A stretch of DNA of 64,000 nucleotides from Pectobacterium parmentieri. GTDB lineage: Bacteria; Pseudomonadota; Gammaproteobacteria; Enterobacterales; Enterobacteriaceae. The notes below the pieces were generated by a model. The model did no database searches, was not told where the DNA came from, and saw only the letters and a program-made list of their open reading frames with translations. Below, piece after piece: positions 1 through 10,239 of the stretch (the first letter of the stretch is position 1; each line of letters starts with the position of its first letter). The DNA lies in NCBI RefSeq assembly GCF_001742145.1, contig NZ_CP015749.1, forward strand, positions 744,001 through 808,000, in the 5' to 3' direction. Position numbers and translations under genes: made by a program.

Positions 1-653
1 ATGGATCGTCACAAGCAGGTGGCACTCGGGGAGGGCGGGGGAATTCACGGCGAAAATACAGCGCTGTTGTCAGCAATAAAAAATAAAAATTTGACATAAA
101 ATAGAAGACGAGGGAATCGATTAAATAATCGATAACGAGAAGTAGCAATTATATTGCTGAATTAATTTCAATTAAACTTAAAAGTCACATTGCATTAACA
201 ATGAGTGTGGTAAAGAAATTAATGTAACGTGCTAATCACGAGAAAGACGTTAAATTGTTTTAGATCAAGAAACGTCTCTGGATATAATTTATGAAATAGG
301 CTTAAATTGCGCGAGGTCAATTATCGCCTCTCATGCCGTTTGGTGGGAAAGTTGATTTGAAGCCAAAAACCTAGTCTGGGTCACGTAAAAACCTATTTAT
401 TGTAGGGGATTACAGGCGTAATATACGGTTACCTCCTTACGGGGTACGCTATTTGTAATACTTGTGATTTATCTTGAGCTTGCTGTCGGGGGCGTCGCGA
501 TGCGACTGCCTTGGTGAACGGTATTTTTAGCGTTTGTTACAGCCGATGTTAAAGCAATTCTTGTTGTGTTCTTTTTGGGTGTAATGGCCGAATGTTTGGC
601 GGCTTGTCAGCGTTTGCAAGCTAATCCCTTCCTGCGAGGAGCAAGGAGTCAAA
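1..653. other. Long AT-rich leader region upstream of cydA
   Basis: About 650 bases with no convincing gene. Bases 100-330 are very AT-rich and hold several GTTAA/TTAAC cores of the sort bound by ArcA, plus one FNR-like palindrome listed separately. A 32-codon frame from base 1 to 99 has no visible ribosome binding site and was not called. The cydA ribosome binding site (GAGGAGCAAGGAG) sits at about 636-648. Long, redox-controlled leaders are usual for cydAB in enterobacteria; the ArcA reading is inference from short motifs only. Confidence 0.5.
255..268. promoter_or_regulatory. Candidate FNR (or CRP-like) site upstream of cydA
   Basis: The sequence TTGTT-TTAG-ATCAA matches the FNR consensus TTGAT-N4-ATCAA at 9 of 10 defined bases. 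It lies about 385 bases before the cydA start, inside the AT-rich leader. FNR and ArcA control of cydAB is established in E. coli; the assignment here is inference from motif match and context. Confidence 0.4.
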
Positions 654-2222
654 ATGTTTGATGTAGTCGAACTGTCACGTTTACAGTTTGCCTTAACTGC
701 AATGTACCATTTTCTATTCGTACCATTAACGCTGGGGATGGCGTTTCTGCTGGCGATTATGGAAACGGTATATGTGCTGTCTGGCAAACAAATCTATAAA
801 GATATGACTAAATTCTGGGGCAAGTTATTCGCAATTAACTTTGCTCTTGGGGTCGCTACCGGATTGACCATGGAGTTTCAATTCGGGACCAACTGGTCAT
901 ATTTCTCTCACTACGTCGGGGATATTTTCGGCGCGCCGCTGGCTATTGAAGGCTTGATGGCATTCTTTCTGGAATCGACCTTTGTTGGCTTGTTCTTCTT
1001 CGGCTGGGATCGTTTAGGAAAAGTGCAGCATATGGCCGTTACCTGGCTGGTCGCACTGGGCTCTAACTTCTCTGCACTGTGGATTCTGGTCGCCAATGGC
1101 TGGATGCAAAACCCTATCGCATCAGATTTCAATTTTGAAACCATGCGTATGGAAATGGTGAGCTTCGCTGACTTGGTGCTGAACCCGGTTGCTCAGGTGA
1201 AATTCGTTCACACGGTGGCAGCAGGTTACTGTACCGGCGCGATGTTCATTCTGGGCATCAGTTCTTACTATCTGTTGAAAGGCCGCGATGTTGCGTTTGC
1301 CAAGCGTTCATTTGCTATCGCAGCAAGTTTCGGTCTGGCTTCTGTTCTGTCTGTTATCGTATTGGGCGATGAGTCCGGTTATGAAATGGGGGACGTGCAG
1401 AAAACTAAACTGGCAGCGATTGAAGCCGAATGGGAAACACAACCGGCTCCCGCTTCCTTTACGCTGTTCGGCATCCCGAACCAGGATACGATGGAAAATA
1501 ACTATGCCATCAAGATCCCTTACGCTCTGGGGTTAATTGCCACGCGTTCTACTGACAAAGAAGTCACAGGTCTGAAAGAGCTGATGGCGATGCATGAAGT
1601 GCGTATTCGTAATGGTATGCAGGCTTATCACCTGCTGGAAGAATTACGCGCGGGTAACACCGACCCAGCAGTAAAAGCAGCGTTCGATCAAGCTAAGCAG
1701 GATCTGGGCTATGGTTTGCTGCTGAAACGCTATACGCCGAAAGTCTCTGATGCGACAGAAACGCAGATTCAACAGGCGGTTAAAGATTCTATCCCACGTG
1801 TTGCGCCGCTGTATTTCTCTTTCCGTATTATGGTGGGCAGCGGCATTCTGATGCTGTTGATCATTGGCCTGTCTTTCTGGACTGTTCTGCGTGGCAAAAT
1901 TGGTCAGAAACGCTGGCTGCACCGCATCGCACTGTATGGTATTCCGCTGCCGTGGATTGCTATCGAAGCAGGCTGGTTTGTGGCTGAATACGGCCGTCAA
2001 CCTTGGGCCATAGGTGAAATCCTGCCGACAGCCGTCGCGACCTCATCGCTAACAGCGGGGGATATTCTGTTCTCAATGGGGCTGATCTGTGGTCTGTATA
2101 CGCTCTTCCTGGTTGCAGAAATGTATCTGATGTTCAAATACGCACGTCTGGGGCCGAGCAGCCTGAGAACAGGGCGTTACCATTTTGAACAACCTATAGC
2201 GGCTGCGCAGGAAGCACGGTAA
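654..2222 (+). CDS. cydA: Cytochrome bd ubiquinol oxidase subunit I
   Basis: CydA is the haem-carrying subunit of cytochrome bd oxidase, an inner-membrane enzyme that oxidises ubiquinol and reduces O2 to water with high oxygen affinity. The 522-residue protein has the family's length and about nine membrane segments. His19, the haem b595 ligand in E. coli, is present in the N-terminal YHFLFVPLT stretch, and a second ligand region is [11 protein letters not shown]. The long Q-loop with the GDESGYEM motif (about residues 250-330) marks the long-loop type. It starts with ATG behind a GGAG sequence. It is first in the operon cydA-cydB-cydX-ybgE, 13 bases before cydB. Confidence 0.98.
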   Translation: MFDVVELSRLQFALTAMYHFLFVPLTLGMAFLLAIMETVYVLSGKQIYKDMTKFWGKLFAINFALGVATGLTMEFQFGTNWSYFSHYVGDIFGAPLAIEGLMAFFLESTFVGLFFFGWDRLGKVQHMAVTWLVALGSNFSALWILVANGWMQNPIASDFNFETMRMEMVSFADLVLNPVAQVKFVHTVAAGYCTGAMFILGISSYYLLKGRDVAFAKRSFAIAASFGLASVLSVIVLGDESGYEMGDVQKTKLAAIEAEWETQPAPASFTLFGIPNQDTMENNYAIKIPYALGLIATRSTDKEVTGLKELMAMHEVRIRNGMQAYHLLEELRAGNTDPAVKAAFDQAKQDLGYGLLLKRYTPKVSDATETQIQQAVKDSIPRVAPLYFSFRIMVGSGILMLLIIGLSFWTVLRGKIGQKRWLHRIALYGIPLPWIAIEAGWFVAEYGRQPWAIGEILPTAVATSSLTAGDILFSMGLICGLYTLFLVAEMYLMFKYARLGPSSLRTGRYHFEQPIAAAQEAR

Positions 2223-2235
2223 ACAGGAGTCCACT

Positions 2236-3375
2236 ATGTTTGAATATGAAGTCTTACGTTTTATCTGGTGGCTGTTGATCGGTATTTTGCTGATTGGCTT
2301 CGCTATCACTGATGGTTTTGACATGGGCGTGGGCATTCTGGTCCGTCTGATGGGGCGTGGGGATACCGAGCGTCGCGTCATGATTAACAGTATTGCTCCG
2401 CACTGGGACGGTAATCAGGTATGGTTGATCACCGCAGGTGGCGCGCTGTTCGCGGCCTGGCCGATGGTTTACGCTGCCGCGTTCTCCGGTTTCTACATTG
2501 CTATGATTTTGGTGCTGGCCTCACTGTTCTTCCGTCCTGTCGGTTTCGATTACCGTTCAAAAATCGAAGATCCGCGCTGGCGGGGAATGTGGGACTGGGG
2601 CATCTTTATTGGTAGCTTTGTGCCGCCGGTTGTTATTGGTGTGGCGTTTGGCAACCTGTTACAGGGCGTACCGTTCCACGTCGATGAATATCTGCGTCTG
2701 TACTACACCGGAAACTTCTTCCAACTGCTGAATCCGTTTGGCTTGCTGGCTGGTGTGGTCAGTTTGACGATGATTCTTACTCAGGGATCAACCTACCTGA
2801 TGATGCGGACCACGGGCGACCTGCACGTGCGTTCTAAATCTGCTGCGCAGATTTCCGCGCTGGTGATGATGGTGACGTTCGCTCTGGCTGGCGTCTGGGT
2901 GATTTACGGTATTGATGGTTATGTGGTGACGTCGGCGATTAACACTGCCGCTGAGTCTAACCCACTGCGTAAAGAAGTCGTTCAGCAGGCGGGTGCCTGG
3001 CTGATCAACTTCAATAACCATCCGGTATTGTGGGCTATCCCTGCTCTGGGTGTAGTGCTGCCAGTGCTGACTACCCTTATGGCGCGTGCAGAGAAAGGGG
3101 CTTGGGCATTCCTGTTCTCCTCTCTGACTATCGCTTGTGTGATTCTGACCGCAGGGATCGCCATGTTCCCGTTCATCATGCCGTCAGTGACTGTGCCTAA
3201 CGTCAGCTTGACGGTATGGGATGCAACATCAAGCCTGCTGACGCTGAAAGTCATGACCGTAGTGGCGATGATTTTCGTTCCTATCGTGCTTTCTTATACC
3301 GCATGGTGCTATTACAAGATGTTCGGTCGTATTACCAAAGAGCAGATTGAGCAAAACACTCACTCTATGTACTAA
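2236..3375 (+). CDS. cydB: Cytochrome bd ubiquinol oxidase subunit II
   Basis: CydB is the second integral membrane subunit of cytochrome bd oxidase and pairs with CydA in the inner membrane. The 379 residues equal the E. coli length. The N-terminus (FWW-type RFIWWLLIG, then GFAITDGFDMGVG) is the conserved signature of the family, followed by eight to nine hydrophobic segments. ACAGGAG lies just before the ATG. The gene follows cydA by 13 bases and is followed by cydX 16 bases later, so the operon is contiguous. Nothing in it looks disrupted. Confidence 0.98.
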   Translation: MFEYEVLRFIWWLLIGILLIGFAITDGFDMGVGILVRLMGRGDTERRVMINSIAPHWDGNQVWLITAGGALFAAWPMVYAAAFSGFYIAMILVLASLFFRPVGFDYRSKIEDPRWRGMWDWGIFIGSFVPPVVIGVAFGNLLQGVPFHVDEYLRLYYTGNFFQLLNPFGLLAGVVSLTMILTQGSTYLMMRTTGDLHVRSKSAAQISALVMMVTFALAGVWVIYGIDGYVVTSAINTAAESNPLRKEVVQQAGAWLINFNNHPVLWAIPALGVVLPVLTTLMARAEKGAWAFLFSSLTIACVILTAGIAMFPFIMPSVTVPNVSLTVWDATSSLLTLKVMTVVAMIFVPIVLSYTAWCYYKMFGRITKEQIEQNTHSMY

Positions 3376-3391
3376 GTAAGGAGCTTAATTT

Positions 3392-3508
3392 ATGTGGTAT
3401 TTTGCCTGGATACTCGGAACGCTTCTTGCTTGCTCACTGGGGATCATCACGGCCCTGGCTATCGAGCAGAGTGAGGCAAGCAAAGCGGTTGAAGACGATA
3501 AGCAATGA
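3392..3508 (+). CDS. cydX: Cytochrome bd small subunit CydX
   Basis: This 38-residue single-span membrane peptide stabilises the haems of cytochrome bd oxidase. It reads MWYFAWILGTLLACSLG at its start, with the conserved WYF..W.LG motif and one hydrophobic helix (about residues 5-25) followed by a charged tail ending EDDKQ. A strong ribosome binding site (TAAGGAG) precedes the ATG. Its stop overlaps the ybgE start (ATGA), and it follows cydB by 16 bases. The gene is short enough to be missed by length-filtered gene finders. Confidence 0.95.
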   Translation: MWYFAWILGTLLACSLGIITALAIEQSEASKAVEDDKQ

Positions 3509-3798
3509 ATGATCTGGTCGATAAACTCTATCGCCTGATGGATAAGAGCCCGTTAAGGGCTCTTTCCCTTGTCATGGCGTTGCTACTGGCTGGCTGTGTC
3601 TTCTGGGACCCGACACGCTTTGCTGCGCGGACCAGTGAACTCGCGGTTTGGCAGGGGCTGCTGTTGATTTGGGCCGTTTGCGCTGGCGTTGTTCATGGTG
3701 TTGGTTTCCGTCCACATCGCCTGCTTTGGCGTGCGTTTTTCGCACCACTTCCCGCCTTTGTGATCCTGTGCGCAGGATTGTACTATTTCTTCGGTTAA
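3505..3798 (+). CDS. ybgE: Cyd operon protein YbgE
   Basis: YbgE is a small inner-membrane protein encoded with cytochrome bd oxidase; its exact role is not settled. The 97 residues hold three hydrophobic segments (about 20-35, 48-65 and 75-95). The hydrophilic start MNDLVDKLYRLMDKSPLRAL matches the family. It overlaps cydX by four bases (ATGA), so translation is probably coupled. A stem-loop terminator follows 23 bases after the stop, closing the cyd operon before ybgC. Confidence 0.9.
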   Translation: MNDLVDKLYRLMDKSPLRALSLVMALLLAGCVFWDPTRFAARTSELAVWQGLLLIWAVCAGVVHGVGFRPHRLLWRAFFAPLPAFVILCAGLYYFFG

Positions 3799-3820
3799 AA
3801 TAGTCTCCTATTCCATTTAG

Positions 3821-3855
3821 TTATGGGTTGCTTGCGACCCATAATTATTTTCTTT
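3821..3855 (+). terminator. Terminator of the cyd operon
   Basis: TTATGGGT and ACCCATAA form an 8-bp stem, extended inward by TG/CG, around a short loop, and are followed by a T-rich run (TTATTTTCTTTCC). It lies between ybgE and ybgC, in the same direction as both. Confidence 0.8.
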
Positions 3856-3931
3856 CCGCTGTCACAATCCATTCCAAACCTCATTTCTCTTGCGTATAGT
3901 AGCGAGGTTTAATGCATTACCGGGATGTAGA

Positions 3932-5019
<1,088 letters not shown>

Positions 5020-5031
5020 TCAGGGGGGATC

Positions 5032-5457
5032 ATGGCACGAGTACGCAGAGGTCGTCGTGAGCTAAAATCCGAGATCAACATTGTTCCGCTACTGGACGTG
5101 CTGTTGGTTCTGTTGCTGATTTTTATGGCGACAGCACCGATTATTACGCAGAGCGTTGAGGTTGATCTGCCGGATGCGACCGACTCAAAAACGGTCTCCA
5201 GCAACGACAATCCGCCCGTGATCGTAGAGGTTTCAGGCATCGGGCAATATAGCCTGGTTGTTGAGCAAAACCGTATGGAACAACTTCCGGCAGAGCAGGT
5301 GGTTGCTGAAGCGCAATCACGGCTGGCAACTAACCCCAAGACGGTATTTTTGATTGGTGGCGCGAAGGATGTTCCTTATGATGAGATCATTAAAGCGTTG
5401 AATTTGTTGCATCAGGCCGGCGTAAAATCCGTTGGTTTGATGACGCAACCGATTTAA
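5032..5457 (+). CDS. tolR: Tol-Pal system protein TolR
   Basis: TolR is the second motor subunit. It has a single N-terminal membrane helix (about residues 18-38) carrying the proton-conducting Asp of the motif VPLLDVLLVLLLIFM, then a periplasmic domain. The 141 residues equal the family length, and the start MARVRRGRRELKSEIN is typical. It follows tolQ by 12 bases with a GGGGG ribosome binding site. It is related to ExbD; context makes TolR certain. Confidence 0.97.
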   Translation: MARVRRGRRELKSEINIVPLLDVLLVLLLIFMATAPIITQSVEVDLPDATDSKTVSSNDNPPVIVEVSGIGQYSLVVEQNRMEQLPAEQVVAEAQSRLATNPKTVFLIGGAKDVPYDEIIKALNLLHQAGVKSVGLMTQPI

Positions 5458-5521
5458 ATGAGTGCATCACGGTAATGATCGTTAAGCCTATTTCTGGCAA
5501 CACTGTTTTTGGGAATCGCTT

Positions 5522-6682
5522 GTGCTAAAGGCAAACGAACAAAACGATAAGCTGAAACGCGCCGTTATTATCTCGGCTGTTCTGCACATCATACTGATTG
5601 CTTTGCTGCTCTGGAATTCATCGACGCAAACGATGGATGCTAGCGGAGGCGGCGGAGGCTCGTCAATTGATGCAGTGATGGTCGATCCGAGCGCAGTGGT
5701 AGAGCAGTATAACCGCCAGCAACAGCAACAGACCGATGCGAAACGTTCTGAACAGCAGCGTCAAAAGCAGGCTGAACGGCAGGCCGAAGAGCTTCAGCAG
5801 AAGCAAGCCGCTGAACAGCAGCGGCTGAAAGAGCTAGAAAAAGAGCGTCTGCAAGCACAGGAAGAAGCGAAAAAGCAGGCTCAGGAGCAGGCTGAACAAC
5901 GTAAGCAGTCTGAAGCGGCGGCACAGCAAGCTAAGGAACAGCAGAAGCAAGCCGAAGCGGCGGCCGCAAAAGCGAAGGCTGAAGCTGAACAGCAGGCGAA
6001 AGCAGCAGCAGACGCTAAAAAGAAAGCGGAAGACGAAGCGAAGAAACAAGCGGCTGCGGCCGCTGCTGCTAAGAAGCAGGCGGAAGAAGAGGCTAAAGAA
6101 AAAGCCGCTGAGGCTGCCAAACAAAAGGCAGCAGAAACTGCGAAAGCAGAAGCGGCAAAGGCAGCAGCAGAGGCAGCAAAAGAGGCTGAGCAAGCGAAAC
6201 AAAAAGCAGCGGCTGATGCAGCGAAAAAAGCAGAGGCCGCCGCTGCAGCTAAAAAAGCTGCTGATGATAAAAAGAAAGCGGCAGCAGAGGCTGCTAAGCA
6301 GGAAAGCGCCGTTGATGATTTGCTAGGCGGGCTGGCTTCGTCGAAAAATGCGCCGAAGTCTGGCGGCGGAGCACCTGCTGGCGCGGGTAACAATAAGAAG
6401 AGTGGTGCATCAGGTGCGGCGCTCGATAGTTATGGTGGTCAGGTACGTTCAGCCATTCAGAGTAAGTTTTATGACTGGCAGCTCTATAAAGGGCGTACCT
6501 GTACACTACGGATTAAATTGGCGCCTGATGGCTTGCTGGTTGATGTCACGGCTGAAGGCGGCGATCCAGCGTTATGTCAGGCGGCTATTGCGGCTGCCAA
6601 ACAGGCCAAAATACCGAAGCCACCGAGTACGGATGTTTATGAGGCTTTCAAAAATGCGCCAATAGACTTTAAACCGCAGTAA
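5522..6682 (+). CDS. tolA: Tol-Pal envelope protein TolA
   Basis: TolA links the TolQR motor to Pal and TolB across the periplasm and is the entry point for group A colicins and filamentous phage. The 386 residues show an N-terminal anchor (about 13-33), a glycine hinge (SGGGGGSS, about 40-47), a long Ala/Lys/Glu/Gln-rich helical arm (about 60-265), a Gly-rich linker and a C-terminal domain (about 295-386) with two Cys (TCTLRIKL and ALCQAA). The start is GTG, giving MLKANEQNDKLKRAVIIS, as in the family. The 64-base gap after tolR is longer than other gaps here. Strongly Ala-biased open frames on the opposite strand are by-products of this arm. Confidence 0.97.
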   Translation: MLKANEQNDKLKRAVIISAVLHIILIALLLWNSSTQTMDASGGGGGSSIDAVMVDPSAVVEQYNRQQQQQTDAKRSEQQRQKQAERQAEELQQKQAAEQQRLKELEKERLQAQEEAKKQAQEQAEQRKQSEAAAQQAKEQQKQAEAAAAKAKAEAEQQAKAAADAKKKAEDEAKKQAAAAAAAKKQAEEEAKEKAAEAAKQKAAETAKAEAAKAAAEAAKEAEQAKQKAAADAAKKAEAAAAAKKAADDKKKAAAEAAKQESAVDDLLGGLASSKNAPKSGGGAPAGAGNNKKSGASGAALDSYGGQVRSAIQSKFYDWQLYKGRTCTLRIKLAPDGLLVDVTAEGGDPALCQAAIAAAKQAKIPKPPSTDVYEAFKNAPIDFKPQ

Positions 6683-6748
6683 CCGGGCTGTTTACCCAAT
6701 AGATTTAAGATTATGACGATGGTAAATGAACCAGGTTATGTTGTTTTG

Positions 6749-6775
6749 TTGACATTGGTTTGTTTTTGTTAAAAT
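6749..6775 (+). promoter_or_regulatory. Possible internal promoter before tolB
   Basis: TTGACA (6749-6754) and TAAAAT (6770-6775) resemble sigma-70 elements, though the 15-base spacer is short. They lie in the 138-base gap between tolA and tolB, where E. coli also has an internal promoter for tolB-pal-cpoB. Inference from motif and position only. Confidence 0.4.
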
Positions 6776-6820
6776 TCTGCTAATTTATCGTAGACTTCGT
6801 GTCTGGATAAGGGAGATGAG

Positions 6821-8113
6821 ATGAAGCAAGTACTGAAAGTTGCAGTAAGCTTTTTAATGCTGTGGGCAGCGGTGCTGCACGCGGAAGTACGTATAGAGAT
6901 TACCCAAGGGGTAGACTCTGCACGCCCAATCGGTGTGGTTCCGTTCAAATGGGCCGGGCCGGGCGCTGCGCCTGAAGACGTAGGCGGTATCGTGGGTGCT
7001 GATTTACGTAATAGCGGTAAATTCAACCCGATCGACGCAAATCGTATGCCACAGCAACCTGCAACGGCATCTGAAGTGACGCCTGCTGCATGGACGGCGT
7101 TGGGCATTGATGCGGTGGTTGTTGGTCAAGTTCAACCGAGTGCTGATGGTAGCTATCTGGTTTCTTACCAACTCGTCGATACGTCGGGTAACCCAGGGAA
7201 CGTACTGGCTCAGAACCAGTTCAAAGTAACCAAACAGTGGTTGCGCTATGCCGCGCATACAGCCAGTGATGAAGTGTTTGAAAAACTGAGTGGTATCAAA
7301 GGTGCATTCCGTACTCGTATTGCTTACGTGGTTCAGACCAACGGTGGTCAGTTCCCTTATGAGCTGCGCGTTGCCGACTATGACGGCTACAATCAATTCG
7401 TTGTTCATCGTTCACCACAGCCGCTGATGTCTCCGGCCTGGTCCGCCGACGGTAGCAAACTCGCCTATGTCACGTTTGAAAGCGGTCGTTCTGCGCTGGT
7501 TATTCAAACGCTGGCCAATGGCGCGATCCGTCAGGTTGCTTCCTTCCCGCGTCATAACGGTGCACCTTCTTTCTCTCCTGATGGCAGCAAACTCGCATTT
7601 GCTCTGTCTAAGAGTGGTAGTCTGAATCTGTATGTGATGAATCTGGGATCGGGTCAGATCAGTCAGGTGACTGATGGCCGCAGCAATAACACGGAACCAA
7701 CCTGGTTCCCAGATAGCCAAACCTTGGCCTATACTTCAGACCAGGCTGGTCGTCCTCAGGTTTACAAAGTTAATGTTAACGGCGGTGCTCCACAGCGTGT
7801 GACCTGGGAAGGTTCTCAGAACCAGGACTCTGATGTGAGCGCCGACGGGAAATTTTTGGTAACGGTGGGCTCGAATGGTGGGGCTCAGCATATTTCCAAA
7901 CTGGATCTGGTAACGGGTGCCGTACAAGTATTAACGGACACGTTCCTGGACGAAACGCCAAGCATCGCACCAAATGGCACGATGGTGATCTACAGTTCTA
8001 AACAAGGGCTGGGTTCAGTGCTACAACTGGTTTCGACCGATGGTCGTTTCAAAGCGCGTCTTCCGGCTACTGATGGACAGGTTAAATTCCCTGCCTGGTC
8101 GCCGTATCTATAA
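6821..8113 (+). CDS. tolB: Tol-Pal periplasmic beta-propeller TolB
   Basis: TolB is a soluble periplasmic protein that binds Pal and TolA. The 430 residues begin with a signal peptide ([21 protein letters not shown], cleaved before EVRIEI), followed by an alpha/beta N-terminal domain (to about 165) and a six-bladed WD-like propeller. The blades repeat the motif P.WSPDG.KLA (for example [28 protein letters not shown]). It starts with ATG after GGGAGATGAG. pal follows 40 bases later. Confidence 0.98.
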   Translation: MKQVLKVAVSFLMLWAAVLHAEVRIEITQGVDSARPIGVVPFKWAGPGAAPEDVGGIVGADLRNSGKFNPIDANRMPQQPATASEVTPAAWTALGIDAVVVGQVQPSADGSYLVSYQLVDTSGNPGNVLAQNQFKVTKQWLRYAAHTASDEVFEKLSGIKGAFRTRIAYVVQTNGGQFPYELRVADYDGYNQFVVHRSPQPLMSPAWSADGSKLAYVTFESGRSALVIQTLANGAIRQVASFPRHNGAPSFSPDGSKLAFALSKSGSLNLYVMNLGSGQISQVTDGRSNNTEPTWFPDSQTLAYTSDQAGRPQVYKVNVNGGAPQRVTWEGSQNQDSDVSADGKFLVTVGSNGGAQHISKLDLVTGAVQVLTDTFLDETPSIAPNGTMVIYSSKQGLGSVLQLVSTDGRFKARLPATDGQVKFPAWSPYL

Positions 8114-8153
8114 GTACAAATATGTACAATAAACTCGTCAAAGGACATAAGAA

Positions 8154-8663
8154 ATGCAATTCAATAAAGTGCTGAAAGGCCTGATGTTGGCTCTGCCGGT
8201 ACTGGCAGTGGCCGCTTGTAGCTCCAACAAGAATGCGGACAATGACCAATCTTCCATGGGTGCTGGTAACAACGGCATGATGGACGGCGGCAACATGTCT
8301 TCTTCTGAGCAAGCTCGTTTGCAGATGCAAGAATTACAGCGCAACAACATCGTTTACTTTGGTCTGGACAAGTATGATGTTAGCTCTGAATTCGCTCAGA
8401 TGCTGGACGCCCACGCTGCATTCCTGCGTAGCAACCCATCTTACAAAGTGACTATCGAAGGTCACGCGGACGAACGCGGTACGCCAGAATACAACATCGC
8501 TCTGGGTGAGCGTCGTGCCAACGCAGTACAAATGTACCTGCAGGGCAAAGGCGTTTCTTCCGATCAGATCTCTATCGTTTCTTACGGTAAAGAAAAACCA
8601 GCAGTTCTCGGTCATGACGAAGCGGCCTATGCCAAAAACCGTCGTGCCGTTCTGGTATATTAA
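8154..8663 (+). CDS. pal: Peptidoglycan-associated outer-membrane lipoprotein Pal
   Basis: Pal anchors the outer membrane to peptidoglycan and is the outer-membrane partner of TolA and TolB. The 169 residues start with a lipoprotein signal peptide whose lipobox LAVAAC places the lipidated Cys at 22. A Gly/Met/Asn-rich linker follows, then an OmpA-like domain (about 60-169) with the peptidoglycan-binding motif [35 protein letters not shown] precedes the ATG. cpoB follows nine bases later. Confidence 0.98.
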   Translation: MQFNKVLKGLMLALPVLAVAACSSNKNADNDQSSMGAGNNGMMDGGNMSSSEQARLQMQELQRNNIVYFGLDKYDVSSEFAQMLDAHAAFLRSNPSYKVTIEGHADERGTPEYNIALGERRANAVQMYLQGKGVSSDQISIVSYGKEKPAVLGHDEAAYAKNRRAVLVY

Positions 8664-8672
8664 GAGAATCGC

Positions 8673-9449
8673 ATGAGCAGTAACTTCAGACGTCACCTGT
8701 TGGGTCTGTCGTTACTGGTTGGCGTAGCGGTCCCTTGGGCCGCTACTGCCCAAGCGCCAATCAGTAATGTCGGCTCAGGCTCGGTCGAAGACCGCGTCAC
8801 TCAATTGGAGCGTATTTCTAACGCTCACAGTCAGCTTTTAACTCAACTTCAACAGCAGATGTCTGATAACCAGCGAGATATTGACAGCCTCCGCGGGCAG
8901 ATCCAGGAAAGTCAGTATCAGTTGAATCAGATCGTTGAACGGCAGAAACAGATCTATCAGCAAATTGATGGATTAAGTTCGCAATCATCTTCTACTCCGA
9001 CGACAGGCAGTACGCCTTCCGCTGCTGTGGGTACTGATACTGGTGCGGCCAATACGGCTGCACCGGCCAGTACGGGTGATGCGAATAGTGATTACAATGC
9101 CGCAGCCGCTCTCGTGCTGGAGAAAAAACAGTACGATCAGGCTATTAGCGCATTTCAGGCATTCGTCAAGAAATATCCAGATTCAACCTATCAACCGAAT
9201 GCCAACTATTGGCTTGGTCAGTTGAATTACAATAAAGGGAAAAAGGACGATGCTGCGTACTATTTCGCCAATGTTGTTAAAAACTACCCTAAGTCACCAA
9301 AAAGTTCCGAGGCCTTGCTGAAGGTTGGGGTGATCATGCAGGAAAAAGGTCAGGCTGATAAAGCCAAAGCCGTTTACCAGCAAGTTGTAAAAATGTACCC
9401 CAATACGGAAAGTGCAAAGCAAGCGCAAAAGCGTTTATCAGGATCGTAA
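8673..9449 (+). CDS. cpoB: Cell division coordinator CpoB
   Basis: CpoB is a periplasmic protein that coordinates peptidoglycan synthesis by PBP1B with Tol-driven constriction. The 258 residues comprise a signal peptide (about 1-27, ending TAQA), a trimerising coiled coil (about 38-100, Gln/Leu-rich), a Ser/Thr/Ala-rich linker and three tetratricopeptide repeats (about 138-258; YWLGQLNYNKGKKDDAA is a typical helix pair). It lies nine bases after pal and closes the tol operon. An inverted repeat follows the stop. Confidence 0.96.
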   Translation: MSSNFRRHLLGLSLLVGVAVPWAATAQAPISNVGSGSVEDRVTQLERISNAHSQLLTQLQQQMSDNQRDIDSLRGQIQESQYQLNQIVERQKQIYQQIDGLSSQSSSTPTTGSTPSAAVGTDTGAANTAAPASTGDANSDYNAAAALVLEKKQYDQAISAFQAFVKKYPDSTYQPNANYWLGQLNYNKGKKDDAAYYFANVVKNYPKSPKSSEALLKVGVIMQEKGQADKAKAVYQQVVKMYPNTESAKQAQKRLSGS

Positions 9450-9462
9450 TACCGTATTAATT

Positions 9463-9499
9463 GGCACAAAAATTGCGCATCATGAGCGGTTTTTGTGCC
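9463..9499 (+). terminator. Inverted repeat after cpoB, probable terminator
   Basis: GGCACAAAAA (9463-9472) and TTTTTGTGCC (9490-9499) pair perfectly over 10 bp around a 17-base loop. The T-tract forms part of the stem's right arm. It lies just after the tol-pal operon and before the tRNA genes. Confidence 0.55.
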
Positions 9500-9624
9500 T
9501 AAACGTCTTAAGAGTAAGCAATCAAACAGTTTTTTAAGAAAATAGGTTGCGCTGAAAATTTAAATCAGTAATATGTGCCGCCGTTGCCAAGGCAAACAGC
9601 GAAACGCTAAAGCAGCATGAAATT

Positions 9625-9700
9625 GGGTCGTTAGCTCAGTCGGTAGAGCAGTTGACTTTTAATCAATTGGTCGCAGGTTCGAATCCTGCACGACCCACCA
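9625..9700 (+). tRNA. tRNA-Lys, anticodon UUU
   Basis: This 76-nt cloverleaf has acceptor arms GGGTCGT/ACGACCC, a D-arm AGCTC..GAGC, an anticodon loop CTTTTAA (anticodon TTT), a T-arm GCAGG-TTCGAAT-CCTGC and an encoded CCA end. It is identical to the copy at 9742-9817. In E. coli a lys/val tRNA cluster occupies the same site between cpoB and nadA; no valine tRNA is seen here. Confidence 0.98.
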
Positions 9701-9741
9701 ATTTCAAATGTAGTTGTAGTATCAAAGCAGTTCCGCATTGC

Positions 9742-9817
9742 GGGTCGTTAGCTCAGTCGGTAGAGCAGTTGACTTTTAATCAATTGGTCGCAGGTTCGAA
9801 TCCTGCACGACCCACCA
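9742..9817 (+). tRNA. tRNA-Lys, anticodon UUU, second copy
   Basis: It is identical over all 76 bases to the tRNA at 9625-9700, 41 bases downstream of it. Both copies are intact, with CCA ends, and are probably co-transcribed. The two serve as reference for the damaged third copy that follows. Confidence 0.98.
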
Positions 9818-9889
9818 TCTTCTAGTAATTAGCAACACGATTCTAAATTAAATAATCTAGCTTCTCCGGTTACCAACATAACGAACACC

Positions 9890-10004
9890 GTGACTTTTAA
9901 TCAATTGGTCGCAGGTTCGAGCCGAGCGAAGCGAGACAGCAACGCGTCAGCGTTGACCCCGAAGGGGCGAGTCCGAAGGACGAGTCATCCTGCACGACCC
10001 ACCA
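9890..10004 (+). pseudogene. Broken third tRNA-Lys copy: 3' half only, interrupted in the T-loop
   Basis: From TGACTTTTAATC to the CCA end the sequence repeats the anticodon arm, variable loop, T-arm and acceptor 3' strand of the two intact tRNA-Lys genes. The acceptor 5' strand and D-arm are missing, replaced by unrelated sequence. Inside the T-loop, between TTCGA and ATCC, 66 extra bases (9921-9986) have been inserted. It cannot form a cloverleaf and so is not a functional tRNA. A tRNA 3' half is the usual shape of an integration-site remnant, so a lost integrative element is one explanation; unequal recombination in the cluster is another. Confidence 0.85.
9921..9986 (+). repeat. 66-nt hairpin-rich insert within the tRNA-Lys remnant
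   Basis: The insert is a chain of small GC-rich palindromes: GAGCGAAGCGAG-like, CAACGC-gtca-GCGTTG, CCCC-gaa-GGGG and GTCC-gaa-GGAC. Three have GAA-type loops. No target-site duplication is visible at its ends (TTCGA before, ATCC after). I do not recognise it as a REP, ERIC or IS element, and no second copy was noticed in this window. Its origin is unknown. Confidence 0.6.
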
Positions 10005-10239
10005 CTTCAGTAATAAACTTCCTCCCTCAAAGAAACTCACGTCATGGCTAGCACACGTACCGTGTCGATGAGATAAAACCCCATTATCATTCCCTGCTCG
10101 TTAAGCCTTTGGAGTATATTAGGGTCTTTATCCCTCTCTATCGACTGTATAACCCATCAGGAACGGTTTTCTAAACCTATCGAGCAGGGATGGAGTCATT
10201 GCCACAGGGAAGCGTGCGTTGCCCTGTTTAGGAAAGTAT

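Noticed and set aside
1..99. 32-codon open frame starting at the first base
   Set aside because: No upstream sequence to judge a ribosome binding site and no recognised relative; the window edge makes the ATG accidental.
5881..6393. Long Ala/Ser/Cys-rich open frames on the minus strand under tolA
   Set aside because: They mirror the Ala/Lys/Glu-rich helical arm of TolA; the composition is extreme and there is no ribosome binding site or known relative.
9463..10004. CRISPR array from the repeated tRNA-like units
   Set aside because: The repeats are tRNA genes with unequal spacing, not short repeats with uniform spacers; no cas genes are present.
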